Position numbers and translations under genes: made by a program. Below are positions 25,836 through 35,435 of a stretch of 64,000 nt of DNA, in pieces (within the stretch, counting starts at the first letter, position 1; each line of letters opens with the position of its first letter). The DNA lies in contig JAQZBP010000001.1 in assembly GCA_029237815.1 (NCBI GenBank), positions 62,001 to 126,000 of the forward strand. The letters are read 5' to 3'. Under the pieces are notes generated by a model. That model made no database searches. It saw only the letters and a list, made by a program, of their open reading frames with translations, and was not told the origin of the DNA. This stretch comes from Moraxellaceae bacterium. GTDB lineage: Bacteria > Pseudomonadota > Gammaproteobacteria > Pseudomonadales > Moraxellaceae.

Positions 25836-27259
25836 GATTCCCCCTCCAGCACCCAGGTGTCCTTGGTGCCCCCGCCCTGCGAGGAATTCACCACCAGCGA
25901 TCCTTCCTTCAGCGCGACGCGCGTGAGCCCCCCGGGTACGAGGCGCACCTCGCGCCCCGACAGCACGAAGGGCCGCAGGTCGATATGGCGCGGCGCGATG
26001 CCGGACTCGACATAGGTCGGGCAGGTCGACAGGCTGAGCGTGGGCTGCGCGATGAACTCGGCCGGATTGGCCAGGATGCGCGCGCGATAGGCCTCGATTT
26101 CCGCCTTGCTCGCTGCCGGGCCCACCAGCATGCCGTAGCCGCCGGAGCCGTGGACTTCCTTCACCACGAGGTCCTTCAGGTTGGCCAGCACGTGCTCGCA
26201 CTCCTCGGGCTTGCGCAACTGCCAGGTCGGCACGTTCTGCAGGATCGGCGGCTCGTCGAGATAGAAACGGATCATGTCCGGCACATAGGGGTAGATGGAC
26301 TTGTCGTCCGCCACGCCGGTGCCGGCGGCATTGGCGATGGTCACACGTCCGGCGCGATAGGCCGAGAGCAGGCCGGCGACGCCGAGCGCGGAATCGGGGC
26401 GGAAGGCCAGCGGATCGAGGAAGCTGTCGTCGATACGGCGGTAGATCACGTCGACGCGCCGCGGGCCCGATGTCGTGCGCAGGTAGACGAAGCCATCCTT
26501 CACGAAAAGATCGGGGCCCTCGACGAGTTCGACGCCCATCTGCTGCGCGAGGAAGGCGTGCTCGAAATAGGCGGAGTTGTAGCGTCCCGGCGTCAGTACC
26601 ACCACGACCGGATCATGCGCGCCGGCCGGCGCGGATTCGCGCAGCGTTTCCAGCAGCAGGTCGGGATAGTGCTCCACCGGCGCCACGGAATGCGTCGCGA
26701 ACAGTTCTGGGAAAAGCCGCATCATCATCTTGCGGTTCTCCAGCATGTAGGAGACGCCGCTCGGCGTGCGCAGGTTGTCCTCCAGCACGAAGTACTCGCC
26801 GTCGCCGGCGCGCACGAGGTCGATGCCGGCGATATGCGAATACACCTTGTTGGGCAGCGTCAGGCCCTGCATGGCGAGCTGGTAATCCTGGTTGGTCAGG
26901 ACCTGCCCGGCCGGGACGACGCCCGACTTCAGGATGTGCTGCTCGTGATAGATGTCGTGCAGGAAGAGGTTGAGCGCCTGCACGCGCTGCCTGAGCCCGC
27001 GCGACACCCGCTCCCATTCCGCGGCCGGGATGATGCGCGGGATGGTGTCGAAGGGAATCAGGCGCTCGCTGCCCTCCTTGTCGCCATACACGGCGAAGGT
27101 GATGCCGACGCGGCGGAACAGCCAGTCGGCCTCGGCGCGCCGGCGCGCCATCTCCTCCTCGGGGTGGCTGTGCAGCCAGTCGGCGAAGGCCCGGTAACCG
27201 GGCCGGATATGGCCCGGCGCGGCAAACATCTCGTCATAGAAACGCGTCTTTGCACCCAT
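25829..27259 (-). CDS. circularly permuted ATP-grasp peptide ligase-like protein
   Basis: A 476-residue protein of the circularly permuted ATP-grasp family (formerly DUF404/DUF407), first gene of the Anbu operon. Conserved blocks include YDEMFAAPGHIRPGYR at the N-terminus, FVLEDNLRTPSGVSYMLEN, IANAAGTGVADDKSIYPYVP, and the Gly-rich VVKEVHGSGGYGMLVGP. The family is predicted to ligate amino acids or peptides using ATP, and the operon has been proposed as a peptide synthesis and processing system. The start at ATG 27259 fits the family; its ribosome-binding site is weak (GAGCGAG). Confidence 0.94.
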   Translation of the reverse strand: MGAKTRFYDEMFAAPGHIRPGYRAFADWLHSHPEEEMARRRAEADWLFRRVGITFAVYGDKEGSERLIPFDTIPRIIPAAEWERVSRGLRQRVQALNLFLHDIYHEQHILKSGVVPAGQVLTNQDYQLAMQGLTLPNKVYSHIAGIDLVRAGDGEYFVLEDNLRTPSGVSYMLENRKMMMRLFPELFATHSVAPVEHYPDLLLETLRESAPAGAHDPVVVVLTPGRYNSAYFEHAFLAQQMGVELVEGPDLFVKDGFVYLRTTSGPRRVDVIYRRIDDSFLDPLAFRPDSALGVAGLLSAYRAGRVTIANAAGTGVADDKSIYPYVPDMIRFYLDEPPILQNVPTWQLRKPEECEHVLANLKDLVVKEVHGSGGYGMLVGPAASKAEIEAYRARILANPAEFIAQPTLSLSTCPTYVESGIAPRHIDLRPFVLSGREVRLVPGGLTRVALKEGSLVVNSSQGGGTKDTWVLEGESC

Positions 27260-27436
27260 GAAGCTCGCTCAAACACCGCTACAGTGCATCGTGGCCAGTC
27301 CCTGGCGGTGGATTGCCCTCGCCGGGTGTAACGCAAGCTCCATGCCAGCCACAGTAGCGAGCTGAAGCCGCGACACTGCGGCGTCCATTACGGTGCGGCG
27401 GTCAACGCCGGTGCGCCGGAGCCCTGAAATCGCGCA

Positions 27437-27464
27437 TAAAAAAACGGCGCCCATGGGCGCCGTT
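27437..27464 (-). terminator. intrinsic terminator after peroxiredoxin gene
   Basis: A palindromic AACGGCGCCC/GGGCGCCGTT stem followed on the minus strand by seven T. It lies 60 bases downstream of the peroxiredoxin stop and upstream of the Anbu operon promoter region, so the two units are separated. Confidence 0.88.
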
Positions 27465-27525
27465 CGATTGCGGTGCAGGAGTCTCCTGCGCCACGGGGCG
27501 GCAACGGCCGCCCCGGGTTTGTCGC

Positions 27526-28128
27526 TTACAGCTTGTCGGCGTTTTCGGCCAGGTACTTGGCGACGCCTTCGGGCGAGGCGTTCATGCCCTTGTCGCCCTT
27601 CTTCCAGTTGGCCGGGCAGACTTCGCCGTGCTCTTCGGTGAACTGCAGTGCATCCACGAGGCGCAGGATCTCGTCCATGCTGCGGCCGAGCGGCAGGTCA
27701 TTGACGATCTGGGCGCGCACGACGCCGTGGGTGTCGATGATGAAGGCGCCCCGGAAGGCCACGCCACCGGCGGACTCGACGTCATAGTCCTTGGCGATGC
27801 TGTGGGTGATGTCGGCGGCCAGGGTGTACTTGACCGGGCCGATGCCGCCCTCGTTCACCGGCGTGTTGCGCCAGGCGTTGTGGGTGAAGTGGGAGTCGAT
27901 GGACACGCCCACCACCTCCACGTTGCGGGCCTTGAAATCGGGGATGCGGTGATCGAGGGCGATCAGCTCGGAAGGACACACGAAGGTGAAGTCGAGCGGA
28001 TAGAAGAACACCAGGCCGTACTTGCCCTTGAGGGCGGCGGACAGGCTGAAGCTGTCGACGATTTCGCCACTGGCGAGCACGGCGGGGACAGTGAAATCGG
28101 GGGCGGGTTTTCCGACGAGGACGGCCAT
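27526..28128 (-). CDS. 2-Cys peroxiredoxin (AhpC/TSA family)
   Basis: A 200-residue thiol peroxidase from ATG 28128 with a strong AAAGGAG site. Peroxidatic Cys51 is in DFTFVCPSE and resolving Cys171 in GEVCPANW, so it is a typical 2-Cys Prx1/AhpC-class enzyme that reduces peroxides at the expense of a thioredoxin- or AhpF-type reductant. No ahpF is adjacent. A peroxidase gene occupies the same relative place after rnt in Pseudomonas, supporting vertical inheritance of this block. Confidence 0.95.
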   Translation of the reverse strand: MAVLVGKPAPDFTVPAVLASGEIVDSFSLSAALKGKYGLVFFYPLDFTFVCPSELIALDHRIPDFKARNVEVVGVSIDSHFTHNAWRNTPVNEGGIGPVKYTLAADITHSIAKDYDVESAGGVAFRGAFIIDTHGVVRAQIVNDLPLGRSMDEILRLVDALQFTEEHGEVCPANWKKGDKGMNASPEGVAKYLAENADKL

Positions 28129-28227
28129 GAGCTAGCTCCTTTCTGGTTCATGAAAATCGGGGCGCGGGACGCGCGGCGAGGCCCGCATGATACACGAGCA
28201 CCAACCTCTGCAAAGCGGGGCCTGGAC

Positions 28228-28941
28228 TCAGGTCCTGCGGTGGCGGCGCTTCGCCATGAAGAGGCCGGAGGCCGCCAGGAAGACGAAAAGCAGGGCCATG
28301 CCATCCATGAGCCAGACGCCCCACGGCCCCAGCAGACGCCCGCTGTGGAGGTCGAGGAGGAAGCGCTCCCAGTCGATGTCGTCGGCCACGGCCGCCGCCG
28401 GCGCCTCGGTCCAGGTCACGCCCGCTTCCGGCAGCGCCGGCTTGAGACTGAGGTCGTCGAGGTCCACGGCCAGGCTCTGTCCCCCATGGCGCAGCAGCAC
28501 TTCGCCCTCGCGGCGGGCCACCGCGGAGAGGCCATCCGGCACGCCGCGCACGCCGTCGGCCTGGTCGATCACCTGGCCGTCCGGCGTCAGCAGCCAGAGG
28601 CGGTTGCTGCACACCGCCAGCACCTGGCCGGACTGCTCCACCACGCCCACCAGCTGCGGACAATCGCCAAGGGGGCGCCCGGCCAGCTGCAGCTGGCCGC
28701 CGGCTGCACGCAGCTCGCCGCCCGCCAGCGCATGCACGAGGCCCGCGGTTTCCGGCTCCGGTGCCACGCCGTAGAGCTGGCGCAGCACGGGATTGCCGAG
28801 CGGAGCCCGGTCGAGGCCGAGCTCATGGGTGTGGTTCAGCAGGATGCCGGTGACGGCAAGGAGGATGACGAACAGCGCCGCCACGATACCGAGGCGGCGG
28901 TGCCAGCGCAGCAGAACGATACGCGCGTGAATTTTGGCCAC
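28228..28941 (-). CDS. PepSY-associated transmembrane protein
   Basis: A 237-residue inner-membrane protein with two helices: one near the N-terminus (about 16-36) with the motif WHRRLG and TGILLNHTHEL, and one near the C-terminus (about 208-228). Between them lies a periplasmic domain of about 170 residues. The His-bearing first helix is characteristic of PepSY-type membrane reductases, which bind haem and move electrons across the membrane. The start is GTG 28941 with GGGGAT upstream. It is third in an operon after the porin and the FMN-binding protein, so a role in passing electrons to the flavin protein is inferred. Full-size PepSY_TM proteins have four helices; this is the short type. 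Confidence 0.8.
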   Translation of the reverse strand: MAKIHARIVLLRWHRRLGIVAALFVILLAVTGILLNHTHELGLDRAPLGNPVLRQLYGVAPEPETAGLVHALAGGELRAAGGQLQLAGRPLGDCPQLVGVVEQSGQVLAVCSNRLWLLTPDGQVIDQADGVRGVPDGLSAVARREGEVLLRHGGQSLAVDLDDLSLKPALPEAGVTWTEAPAAAVADDIDWERFLLDLHSGRLLGPWGVWLMDGMALLFVFLAASGLFMAKRRHRRT

Positions 28942-28985
28942 GACTACATCCCCGTCAGTGCAGGCGAAATGAGCGCGCGAGTGTA

Positions 28986-29498
28986 TCAGCGGCGGAGCAG
29001 CGCTTCATCGTGCAGGGCCAGCGCCAGACGGGCCACGCGGGTCATGGCGCTGACCGAGAGTGTGGCGCCGGTGATGCCGTCGATATGCCGGTCGAGCCTG
29101 TCGCCCGGCTTCAGCGTGGCGCGGTCGAACTGGCGGCGGAAGAAGCCGTGGCGGATCTCGCCACCGCGCGACTCGCGATAGGCCAGCACCTCGATGTTGA
29201 CGATCTGCCCCTGCTCCACCACGACACCCATGGTGATGGGCTGCTCCTTGCCGATCTCGTCCAGCACCCAGGCGGTGCGTTCGCCCTGGCGCCAGTATTT
29301 CGTGCGCAGGCCGGGGAATTCGTGACCGAGGATGGCGGCGGCGCGCTGCTTGATGGGCGGCGTCAGCCAGAGCATCTGCGTGGGGGGCTCGGCGCCGGCA
29401 AACGTCTGCCGCAGGAACTGGGACAGTGGCGTATCCGCCTGTGCCCCGCTACCGCCGGCCAGGAGCAACACCATCAACAGCAATTTGCGCCAATTCAT
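28986..29498 (-). CDS. FMN-binding domain protein, predicted covalently flavinylated
   Basis: A 170-residue exported protein. The signal peptide ends in SGAQA (about residue 21). The FMN-binding domain carries DGITGATLS (140-148), matching the flavinylation motif in which ApbE attaches FMN to the second Thr (here Thr146). It should be a periplasmic one- or two-electron carrier. Neighbours on the same strand are a porin gene upstream (77 bp) and a PepSY membrane protein gene downstream (44 bp). No apbE is present in the window. Similar PepSY/FMN-binding pairs are known parts of extracytosolic electron-transfer or ferric-reductase systems. Confidence 0.88.
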   Translation of the reverse strand: MNWRKLLLMVLLLAGGSGAQADTPLSQFLRQTFAGAEPPTQMLWLTPPIKQRAAAILGHEFPGLRTKYWRQGERTAWVLDEIGKEQPITMGVVVEQGQIVNIEVLAYRESRGGEIRHGFFRRQFDRATLKPGDRLDRHIDGITGATLSVSAMTRVARLALALHDEALLRR

Positions 29499-29522
29499 AC
29501 ACCTGCTCCAGCGCCGGTAACG

Positions 29523-29549
29523 ACGATGCCCTGAAGATCAGGGCATCGT
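29523..29549 (-). other. strong intercistronic hairpin
   Basis: ACGATGCCCTGA and TCAGGGCATCGT form a perfect 12-bp stem with a 3-base loop, between the porin stop and the FMN-binding gene start. No T-run follows on the minus strand, so it looks like an mRNA-stabilising or processing element that could set the porin:FMN-protein ratio. Confidence 0.6.
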
Positions 29550-29575
29550 GTCTTGCAGCAGTGCAACGGGAAAGC

Positions 29576-30763
29576 TTAGAAGCTGTAGCCCACGCCCAGG
29601 TTGTAGCCTTCCTTGTCGTCGAAGCGGTTCGGCGTGTTGTTCTCGTTGATCACGTCGAACTTGAACACGACGCGCTCGGTCAGCCAGAAATTGGCGCCGG
29701 CGACGACCTGCTCGCTGCGCGATTCCGTCGTGCTGCCAACGCCGTCGGACTTGTCCCACTCGCTGTAGCGCGCGAAGACACCGACCTTCGGGGTGATCTT
29801 GTACGACGGTTCGACATACCAGCCCCACTGGTCGCCAGCGCCGTTGGTCAGGCCCTCGACTTCCCATTCCGCATACACGGCACGCAGCCCGAGCCCGCCC
29901 TGCTTCCAGGCGACGTGGCCCACCATCAGGTCGGCCTGGCCGCACTTGTCGCCACCGGCGCAAATGCCCTGGGTGATGTCCTGCTGACGCTGGTAGGTCG
30001 CGCCGACATCCAGACCGGGGACGCCGACATAACGCAGGCGCGCGGTATAGGCGTGGTCCTCGGCATTGGCCTTGGCCACCTTCTGGCGACCGGAACGCAT
30101 GTTGCCGGTGGGGTCGTTGAGGCCCGACGTTGCCGCGACGTCGTACTTGAAGGCGCTGCCCAGCTCACCCTTGGCCATCGCGCCGCCTTCCCACCACACG
30201 GCGCCGAGGATCTCGCCTTCGACGGAGGGACGCTCGACACCGTAGAAAGTTTCCGGCTCATGCGTCTCATTGAAGTAGCCGATGGGCAGCAGGAACTGGC
30301 CCGCCACCAGGCGGTGGTTCTGCGCGTAATCCCACTCGATGTAGGCCTGCTCCAGCTCGACCTCGCCCGGCTTGCTCTCGCCTGCCAGCGAGTGCTCCAG
30401 CTCCAGCTCGGAGAAGAAGCGCACCGTGTCGCTGTACTGGTGGCCGATGAAGAGCACGAAGCGGTGGAAGTCGATGGAGTCGCCATTCGGGTCGCCCTTG
30501 ACCGGGCTGTTGGCATCGTTGCCCTTGGTGCGCTTGTTGTGGCTGAAGTGCAGCTCGCCATAGCCACCCAGGGTGGTGTTGCGGAACCACTCGTTGCCGG
30601 TGCCGCTGGCGCCCTTCTTTTCGACTTCGGCGGTCAGCGCCTCGATCTGTGCCTGCTGGGTACGCAGCTGGGCGGCCAGCTCCTCCAGGGTGGGCGTGGT
30701 GGCTGCCGCGGCGGACAGCGAGGTCATGGCGATGGTCGAGGCCAGCAGGCTTTTGCGGATCAT
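29576..30763 (-). CDS. outer-membrane porin (phosphate-selective porin O/P-like)
   Basis: A 395-residue exported protein. The signal peptide (about 1-21) is followed by a short coiled-coil segment (about 25-50, LEELAAQLRTQQAQIEAL), then a beta barrel starting at TTLGGYGELHFS and ending in the aromatic terminal strand LGVGYSF. The coiled-coil-plus-barrel layout is that of OprO/OprP-type trimeric porins. The actual solute is not predictable. A promoter with a Fur-like box precedes it, and genes for an FMN-binding protein and a PepSY protein follow, so iron or iron-ligand traffic is a reasonable guess. Confidence 0.87.
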   Translation of the reverse strand: MIRKSLLASTIAMTSLSAAAATTPTLEELAAQLRTQQAQIEALTAEVEKKGASGTGNEWFRNTTLGGYGELHFSHNKRTKGNDANSPVKGDPNGDSIDFHRFVLFIGHQYSDTVRFFSELELEHSLAGESKPGEVELEQAYIEWDYAQNHRLVAGQFLLPIGYFNETHEPETFYGVERPSVEGEILGAVWWEGGAMAKGELGSAFKYDVAATSGLNDPTGNMRSGRQKVAKANAEDHAYTARLRYVGVPGLDVGATYQRQQDITQGICAGGDKCGQADLMVGHVAWKQGGLGLRAVYAEWEVEGLTNGAGDQWGWYVEPSYKITPKVGVFARYSEWDKSDGVGSTTESRSEQVVAGANFWLTERVVFKFDVINENNTPNRFDDKEGYNLGVGYSF

Positions 30764-30808
30764 GGTTCCCCCAGTGGATAGTCAAAGATGACTCGTCAAA
30801 CGGGGCGC

Positions 30809-30837
30809 ACTATATCCGCACACAAAACCTAATGCAA
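30809..30837 (-). promoter_or_regulatory. sigma70-type promoter of the porin operon
   Basis: On the minus strand, TTGCAT (30837-30832) and TATAGT (30814-30809) are separated by exactly 17 bases. The -10 lies about 45 bases upstream of the porin ATG. Confidence 0.75.
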
Positions 30838-30850
30838 ACCATTATCATTT
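30831..30850 (-). promoter_or_regulatory. Fur-box-like operator
   Basis: The minus strand reads AAATGATAATGGTTTGCATT, close to the Fur consensus GATAATGATAATCATTATC in its left half and preserving the ATT end. It overlaps the -35 element of the porin promoter, the usual place for iron-dependent repression. Confidence 0.72.
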
Positions 30851-30870
30851 AGTTTTAATACAAAGAGCAT

Positions 30871-30900
30871 AAAAAAGCCCGGCTTGCAGCCGGGCCTTTT
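30871..30900 (-). terminator. intrinsic terminator after grxD
   Basis: AGCCGGGC/GCCCGGCT stem (8 bp, 3-base loop) followed on the minus strand by six T, 18 bases past the grxD stop. It insulates grxD from the Fur-controlled operon. Confidence 0.88.
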
Positions 30901-30917
30901 CATTCAACGTACGCCAC

Positions 30918-31244
30918 TCAGGCCTGTGCCTCCGGGGATGCCTCGTTGATCACCGGAGCCAACTCACCCTTTTGCATCATCTCCATGATGATGTCGCAGC
31001 CGCCGATCAGCTCGCCCTTCACCCAGAGCTGGGGAAAGGTCGGCCAGTTGGCGATGCGCGGCAGGGTGGAGCGGATTTCCGGATTCTCCAGGATGTTCAC
31101 GTAGGCGAAGGGCTTGCCGACCTGCATCAGCGCCTCTACGGCGCGGGCGGAGAAACCGCACTGCGGGAACTGGGGCGTGCCCTTCATGTAGAGAAGGACG
31201 TTGTTTTCGGCGATCTGCTGCTTGATGAGGGCTTCGGTATCCAT
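30918..31244 (-). CDS. grxD: monothiol glutaredoxin (CGFS type)
   Basis: A 108-residue protein of the Grx4/GrxD class. The CGFS active site is at residues 29-32 and the glutathione-binding TFPQLWVKGELIGGCD segment follows. It binds a 2Fe-2S cluster with glutathione as a dimer and works in iron-sulphur cluster transfer and iron sensing. ATG 31244 (MDTEALIK) gives the family length; an upstream ATG at 31277 would add 11 residues. A grxD gene lies in the corresponding argG-argF interval of Pseudomonas. Confidence 0.95.
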   Translation of the reverse strand: MDTEALIKQQIAENNVLLYMKGTPQFPQCGFSARAVEALMQVGKPFAYVNILENPEIRSTLPRIANWPTFPQLWVKGELIGGCDIIMEMMQKGELAPVINEASPEAQA

Positions 31245-31482
31245 GGGGGACTGCACCTGGGGAATGAACGTGGGCAAATTCTAGCGATTTGGTCAGGTAT
31301 TGGCGATGGCTGATCCACTCATGCCGCTCAAGTCACGGCCCGGGCCTCAGGCGACCGCCGACAGTGGCGGGCACAACATCCTGGCGCCTGCCCCGGCCAG
31401 GCTCGAATACCCGCTCCTCCCGGCACCCTAGGACATTCGGCAAATTGCCGCCCCGCCCGTTTTCCCGCTACCATCCTTGCCT

Positions 31483-31503
31483 GGCAGCAAGGCTGCCTTT
31501 TTT
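31483..31503 (+). terminator. terminator-like hairpin in the argD leader (possible attenuator)
   Basis: GGCAGC and GCTGCC pair around AAG and are followed at once by six T on the plus strand. It ends 45 bases before the argD start. No gene on the plus strand ends upstream, so it would stop transcription coming from argD's own promoter or a leader RNA. Confidence 0.6.
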
Positions 31504-31508
31504 ATTTG

Positions 31509-31523
31509 CGGGGCCACGCCCCG
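31509..31523 (+). other. second leader hairpin before argD
   Basis: CGGGGC and GCCCCG pair around CAC, six bases after the T-run of the first hairpin and 25 bases before the argD ATG. It may be part of an attenuation or RNA-processing leader. Confidence 0.45.
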
Positions 31524-31548
31524 CCGGTTGATCCAGCAGGTATTCCCT

Positions 31549-32739
31549 ATGACTAGCGCGCTCATGCCGACCTACGCCCGGCAGCCCGTCGGCTTTTCCC
31601 GTGGCGAGGGAGTCTGGCTTTACGACACGGAAGGCCGCCGCTATCTCGACACCACTTCCGGCATCGCCGTGTGCGGGCTGGGACACGCCAATCCGGTCGT
31701 GGCCGAGGCCATCGCCGACCAGGCCCGCACCCTCGTGCACACCTCCAATCTTTACCAGGTACCGCTGCAGGAAGACCTCGGGCGCGCGCTGCGCGAGGTC
31801 TCCGGCATGGACCTCTGTTTCTTCGGCAACTCCGGCGCCGAGGCAAACGAAGCGGCCATCAAGCTGGCACGCCTCTACGCCCACAAGCACCGGCACATCG
31901 CCGAGCCCGCCATCATCGTGATGGAGAATTCGTTTCACGGCCGCACGCTGGCCACGCTCTCGGCCACCGGCAACAAAAAGATCCAGGAAGGCTTCGGACC
32001 GCTGGTGCAGGGCTTCATACGCGTGCCCTTCGACGACATCGCCGCGATCGAGAAGGCCGCGGCGGAGCATCCCAACATCGTCGCGGTCCTGGTCGAGCCG
32101 ATCCAGGGCGAAAGCGGCGTGCGTGCGCCGAAGGCCGGCATCGCCACCTACCTGGAAACCCTGCATGGCATTTGCGACCGGCACGACTGGCTGCTGATGC
32201 TGGATGAGATCCAGACCGGCAACGGCCGCACCGGCAAGTATTTCGCCTACCAGCACTCCGGCATCATGCCGGACGTGGTGACCACGGCGAAGGGCCTCGG
32301 CAACGGCTTTCCCATCGGCGCCTGCCTGGTGCGCGGCAAGGCGCGCGACCTGTTCGGCCCGGGCAACCACGGCACCACCTACGGCGGCACGCCGCTGGGC
32401 TGCCGTGCCGCGCTCGCCACCATCGCCGAGCTGAAGAAGGGCCCGATCGAGAACGCGCGCGTGATGGGCGAACGCATACGCGCCGGCTTCCTTGCAAAGC
32501 TGGGCGACCTCGGCGTCACCGTCGAAGGCGCCGGCCTCATGATCGGCGTCGTGCTGCCGAAGCCCTGCACCGAACTCGTCGCCCGCGCCCGCGAGGCCGG
32601 CGTGCTGCTCATCGTCAGCGCGGAGCACCGCATCCGCCTGCTGCCCGCCCTCGTGATCACGGCGGAAGAAGCTGACCTCGTCGTGGAAAAGATCTCCGCG
32701 CTGGTGCGGGACTTTTTGAGCGAAGGGGCGTCGTCATGA
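31549..32739 (+). CDS. argD: acetylornithine aminotransferase
   Basis: A 396-residue class III PLP aminotransferase of arginine synthesis (N-acetylglutamate semialdehyde to N-acetylornithine). Start ATG 31549 with AGCAGG upstream. Features include [18 protein letters not shown] (PLP phosphate binding), the [15 protein letters not shown] segment, and the PLP-binding Lys in [14 protein letters not shown] (about residue 250). Neighbour argF overlaps its stop, which favours ArgD over the related succinylornithine or GABA aminotransferases. Two hairpins precede it in a leader of unknown length. Confidence 0.95.
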   Translation: MTSALMPTYARQPVGFSRGEGVWLYDTEGRRYLDTTSGIAVCGLGHANPVVAEAIADQARTLVHTSNLYQVPLQEDLGRALREVSGMDLCFFGNSGAEANEAAIKLARLYAHKHRHIAEPAIIVMENSFHGRTLATLSATGNKKIQEGFGPLVQGFIRVPFDDIAAIEKAAAEHPNIVAVLVEPIQGESGVRAPKAGIATYLETLHGICDRHDWLLMLDEIQTGNGRTGKYFAYQHSGIMPDVVTTAKGLGNGFPIGACLVRGKARDLFGPGNHGTTYGGTPLGCRAALATIAELKKGPIENARVMGERIRAGFLAKLGDLGVTVEGAGLMIGVVLPKPCTELVARAREAGVLLIVSAEHRIRLLPALVITAEEADLVVEKISALVRDFLSEGASS

Positions 32740-33662
32740 GTACGCGGCATTTCCTGACGCTGCTCGACTTCACCCCGCAGGAATTGCGGCAGGTGCTGGA
32801 CCGCGCCATCGTCCTGAAGAAGATGCATTACGCCGGCGAGATCTACGAACCGCTGAAGAACAAGGTGCTGGGGATGATCTTCGAGAAATCCTCCACCCGT
32901 ACCCGCGTCTCCTTCGAGGCCGGTATGACCCAGTTCGGTGGCGCCGCCATCTTCCTGTCGCCGCGCGATACCCAGCTTGGCCGCGGCGAGCCGGTGGAAG
33001 ACGCCGCGCGCGTGATCTCGCGCATGGTGGACGTAGTCATGATCCGCACCTTCGGCCACGACATCATCGAGCGCTTCGCGGAGTACTCGCGGGTGCCGGT
33101 GATCAACGCGCTCACCGACGAACACCACCCCTGCCAGCTCATGGCCGACCTGCAGACCTTTCTCGAGCACCGCGGCGAGCTGGCCGGCAAGACCTTCGCC
33201 TGGATCGGCGACGGCAACAATATGTGCAACAGCTATATCCACGCCGCGCACCAGTTCGATTTCCAGCTCAAGATCGCCTGCCCCTACGGCTTCGAGCCCG
33301 ATCCCGACCTGCTGAAGCAGTACGCGCGCAACGTGGAGCTGGTGAAGACGGCCGACGACGCGGCTAAGGGCGCCCACCTCATCGCCACCGACGTCTGGAC
33401 CAGCATGGGCCAGGAATCGGAGCAGAGCATCCGCAAGCGCCGCTTCAGCATGTACCAGATCAACCCGCGCCTGATGGACCTGGCGTCGCCGGACTCACTT
33501 TTCATGCACTGCCTGCCGGCGCACCGCGGCGAGGAAATCTCCGAGGACATGCTGGACGATTCGCGCGCCGTGGTCTGGGACGAAGCGGAAAACCGGCTGC
33601 ATGCGCAGAAGGCGCTGCTGGAATTCCTGGTGGTCGGCCCGGATGGCGTGAAGCGCAGCTGA
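32736..33662 (+). CDS. argF: ornithine carbamoyltransferase
   Basis: A 308-residue enzyme making citrulline from ornithine and carbamoyl phosphate. The carbamoyl-phosphate motif SSTRTR, the HPCQ motif (HHPCQLMAD) and the ornithine-site [12 protein letters not shown] are all intact. ATG 32736 overlaps the argD stop by four bases, so argDF is a coupled operon. A strong terminator at 33699-33720 ends it. argG completes the citrulline-to-argininosuccinate step elsewhere in the window. Confidence 0.97.
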   Translation: MSTRHFLTLLDFTPQELRQVLDRAIVLKKMHYAGEIYEPLKNKVLGMIFEKSSTRTRVSFEAGMTQFGGAAIFLSPRDTQLGRGEPVEDAARVISRMVDVVMIRTFGHDIIERFAEYSRVPVINALTDEHHPCQLMADLQTFLEHRGELAGKTFAWIGDGNNMCNSYIHAAHQFDFQLKIACPYGFEPDPDLLKQYARNVELVKTADDAAKGAHLIATDVWTSMGQESEQSIRKRRFSMYQINPRLMDLASPDSLFMHCLPAHRGEEISEDMLDDSRAVVWDEAENRLHAQKALLEFLVVGPDGVKRS

Positions 33663-33698
33663 GCCCGGGGGCACAGGCGGGGACGTTGCAATAAAAAG

Positions 33699-33720
33699 CG
33701 CCGCGATTGCGGCGTTTTTT
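33699..33720 (+). terminator. intrinsic terminator after argF
   Basis: CGCCGC/GCGGCG stem with GATT loop followed by six T, 36 bases after the argF stop. Confidence 0.9.
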
Positions 33721-33835
33721 ATTGGCGGGTGGAATTCACAACTGACCGCCAGGTAACAGTCACCGCCCTCCCTGGGTCTCGCTCCGTGGGTCGGGCTTCA
33801 GCCCGACGCCATCCCCGTGTCACAGCAGCTCCGAC

Positions 33836-35326
<1,491 letters not shown>

Positions 35327-35435
35327 GATGGCTCCGTATCGCGTGGCGGAATTTTTTCGGGGTGGCGCATGATTGGCACAGGCGCCGGGGGTCTCAAGCA
35401 CATCGCAGGACAGGCAACAGTCATTTCGGGGACTG

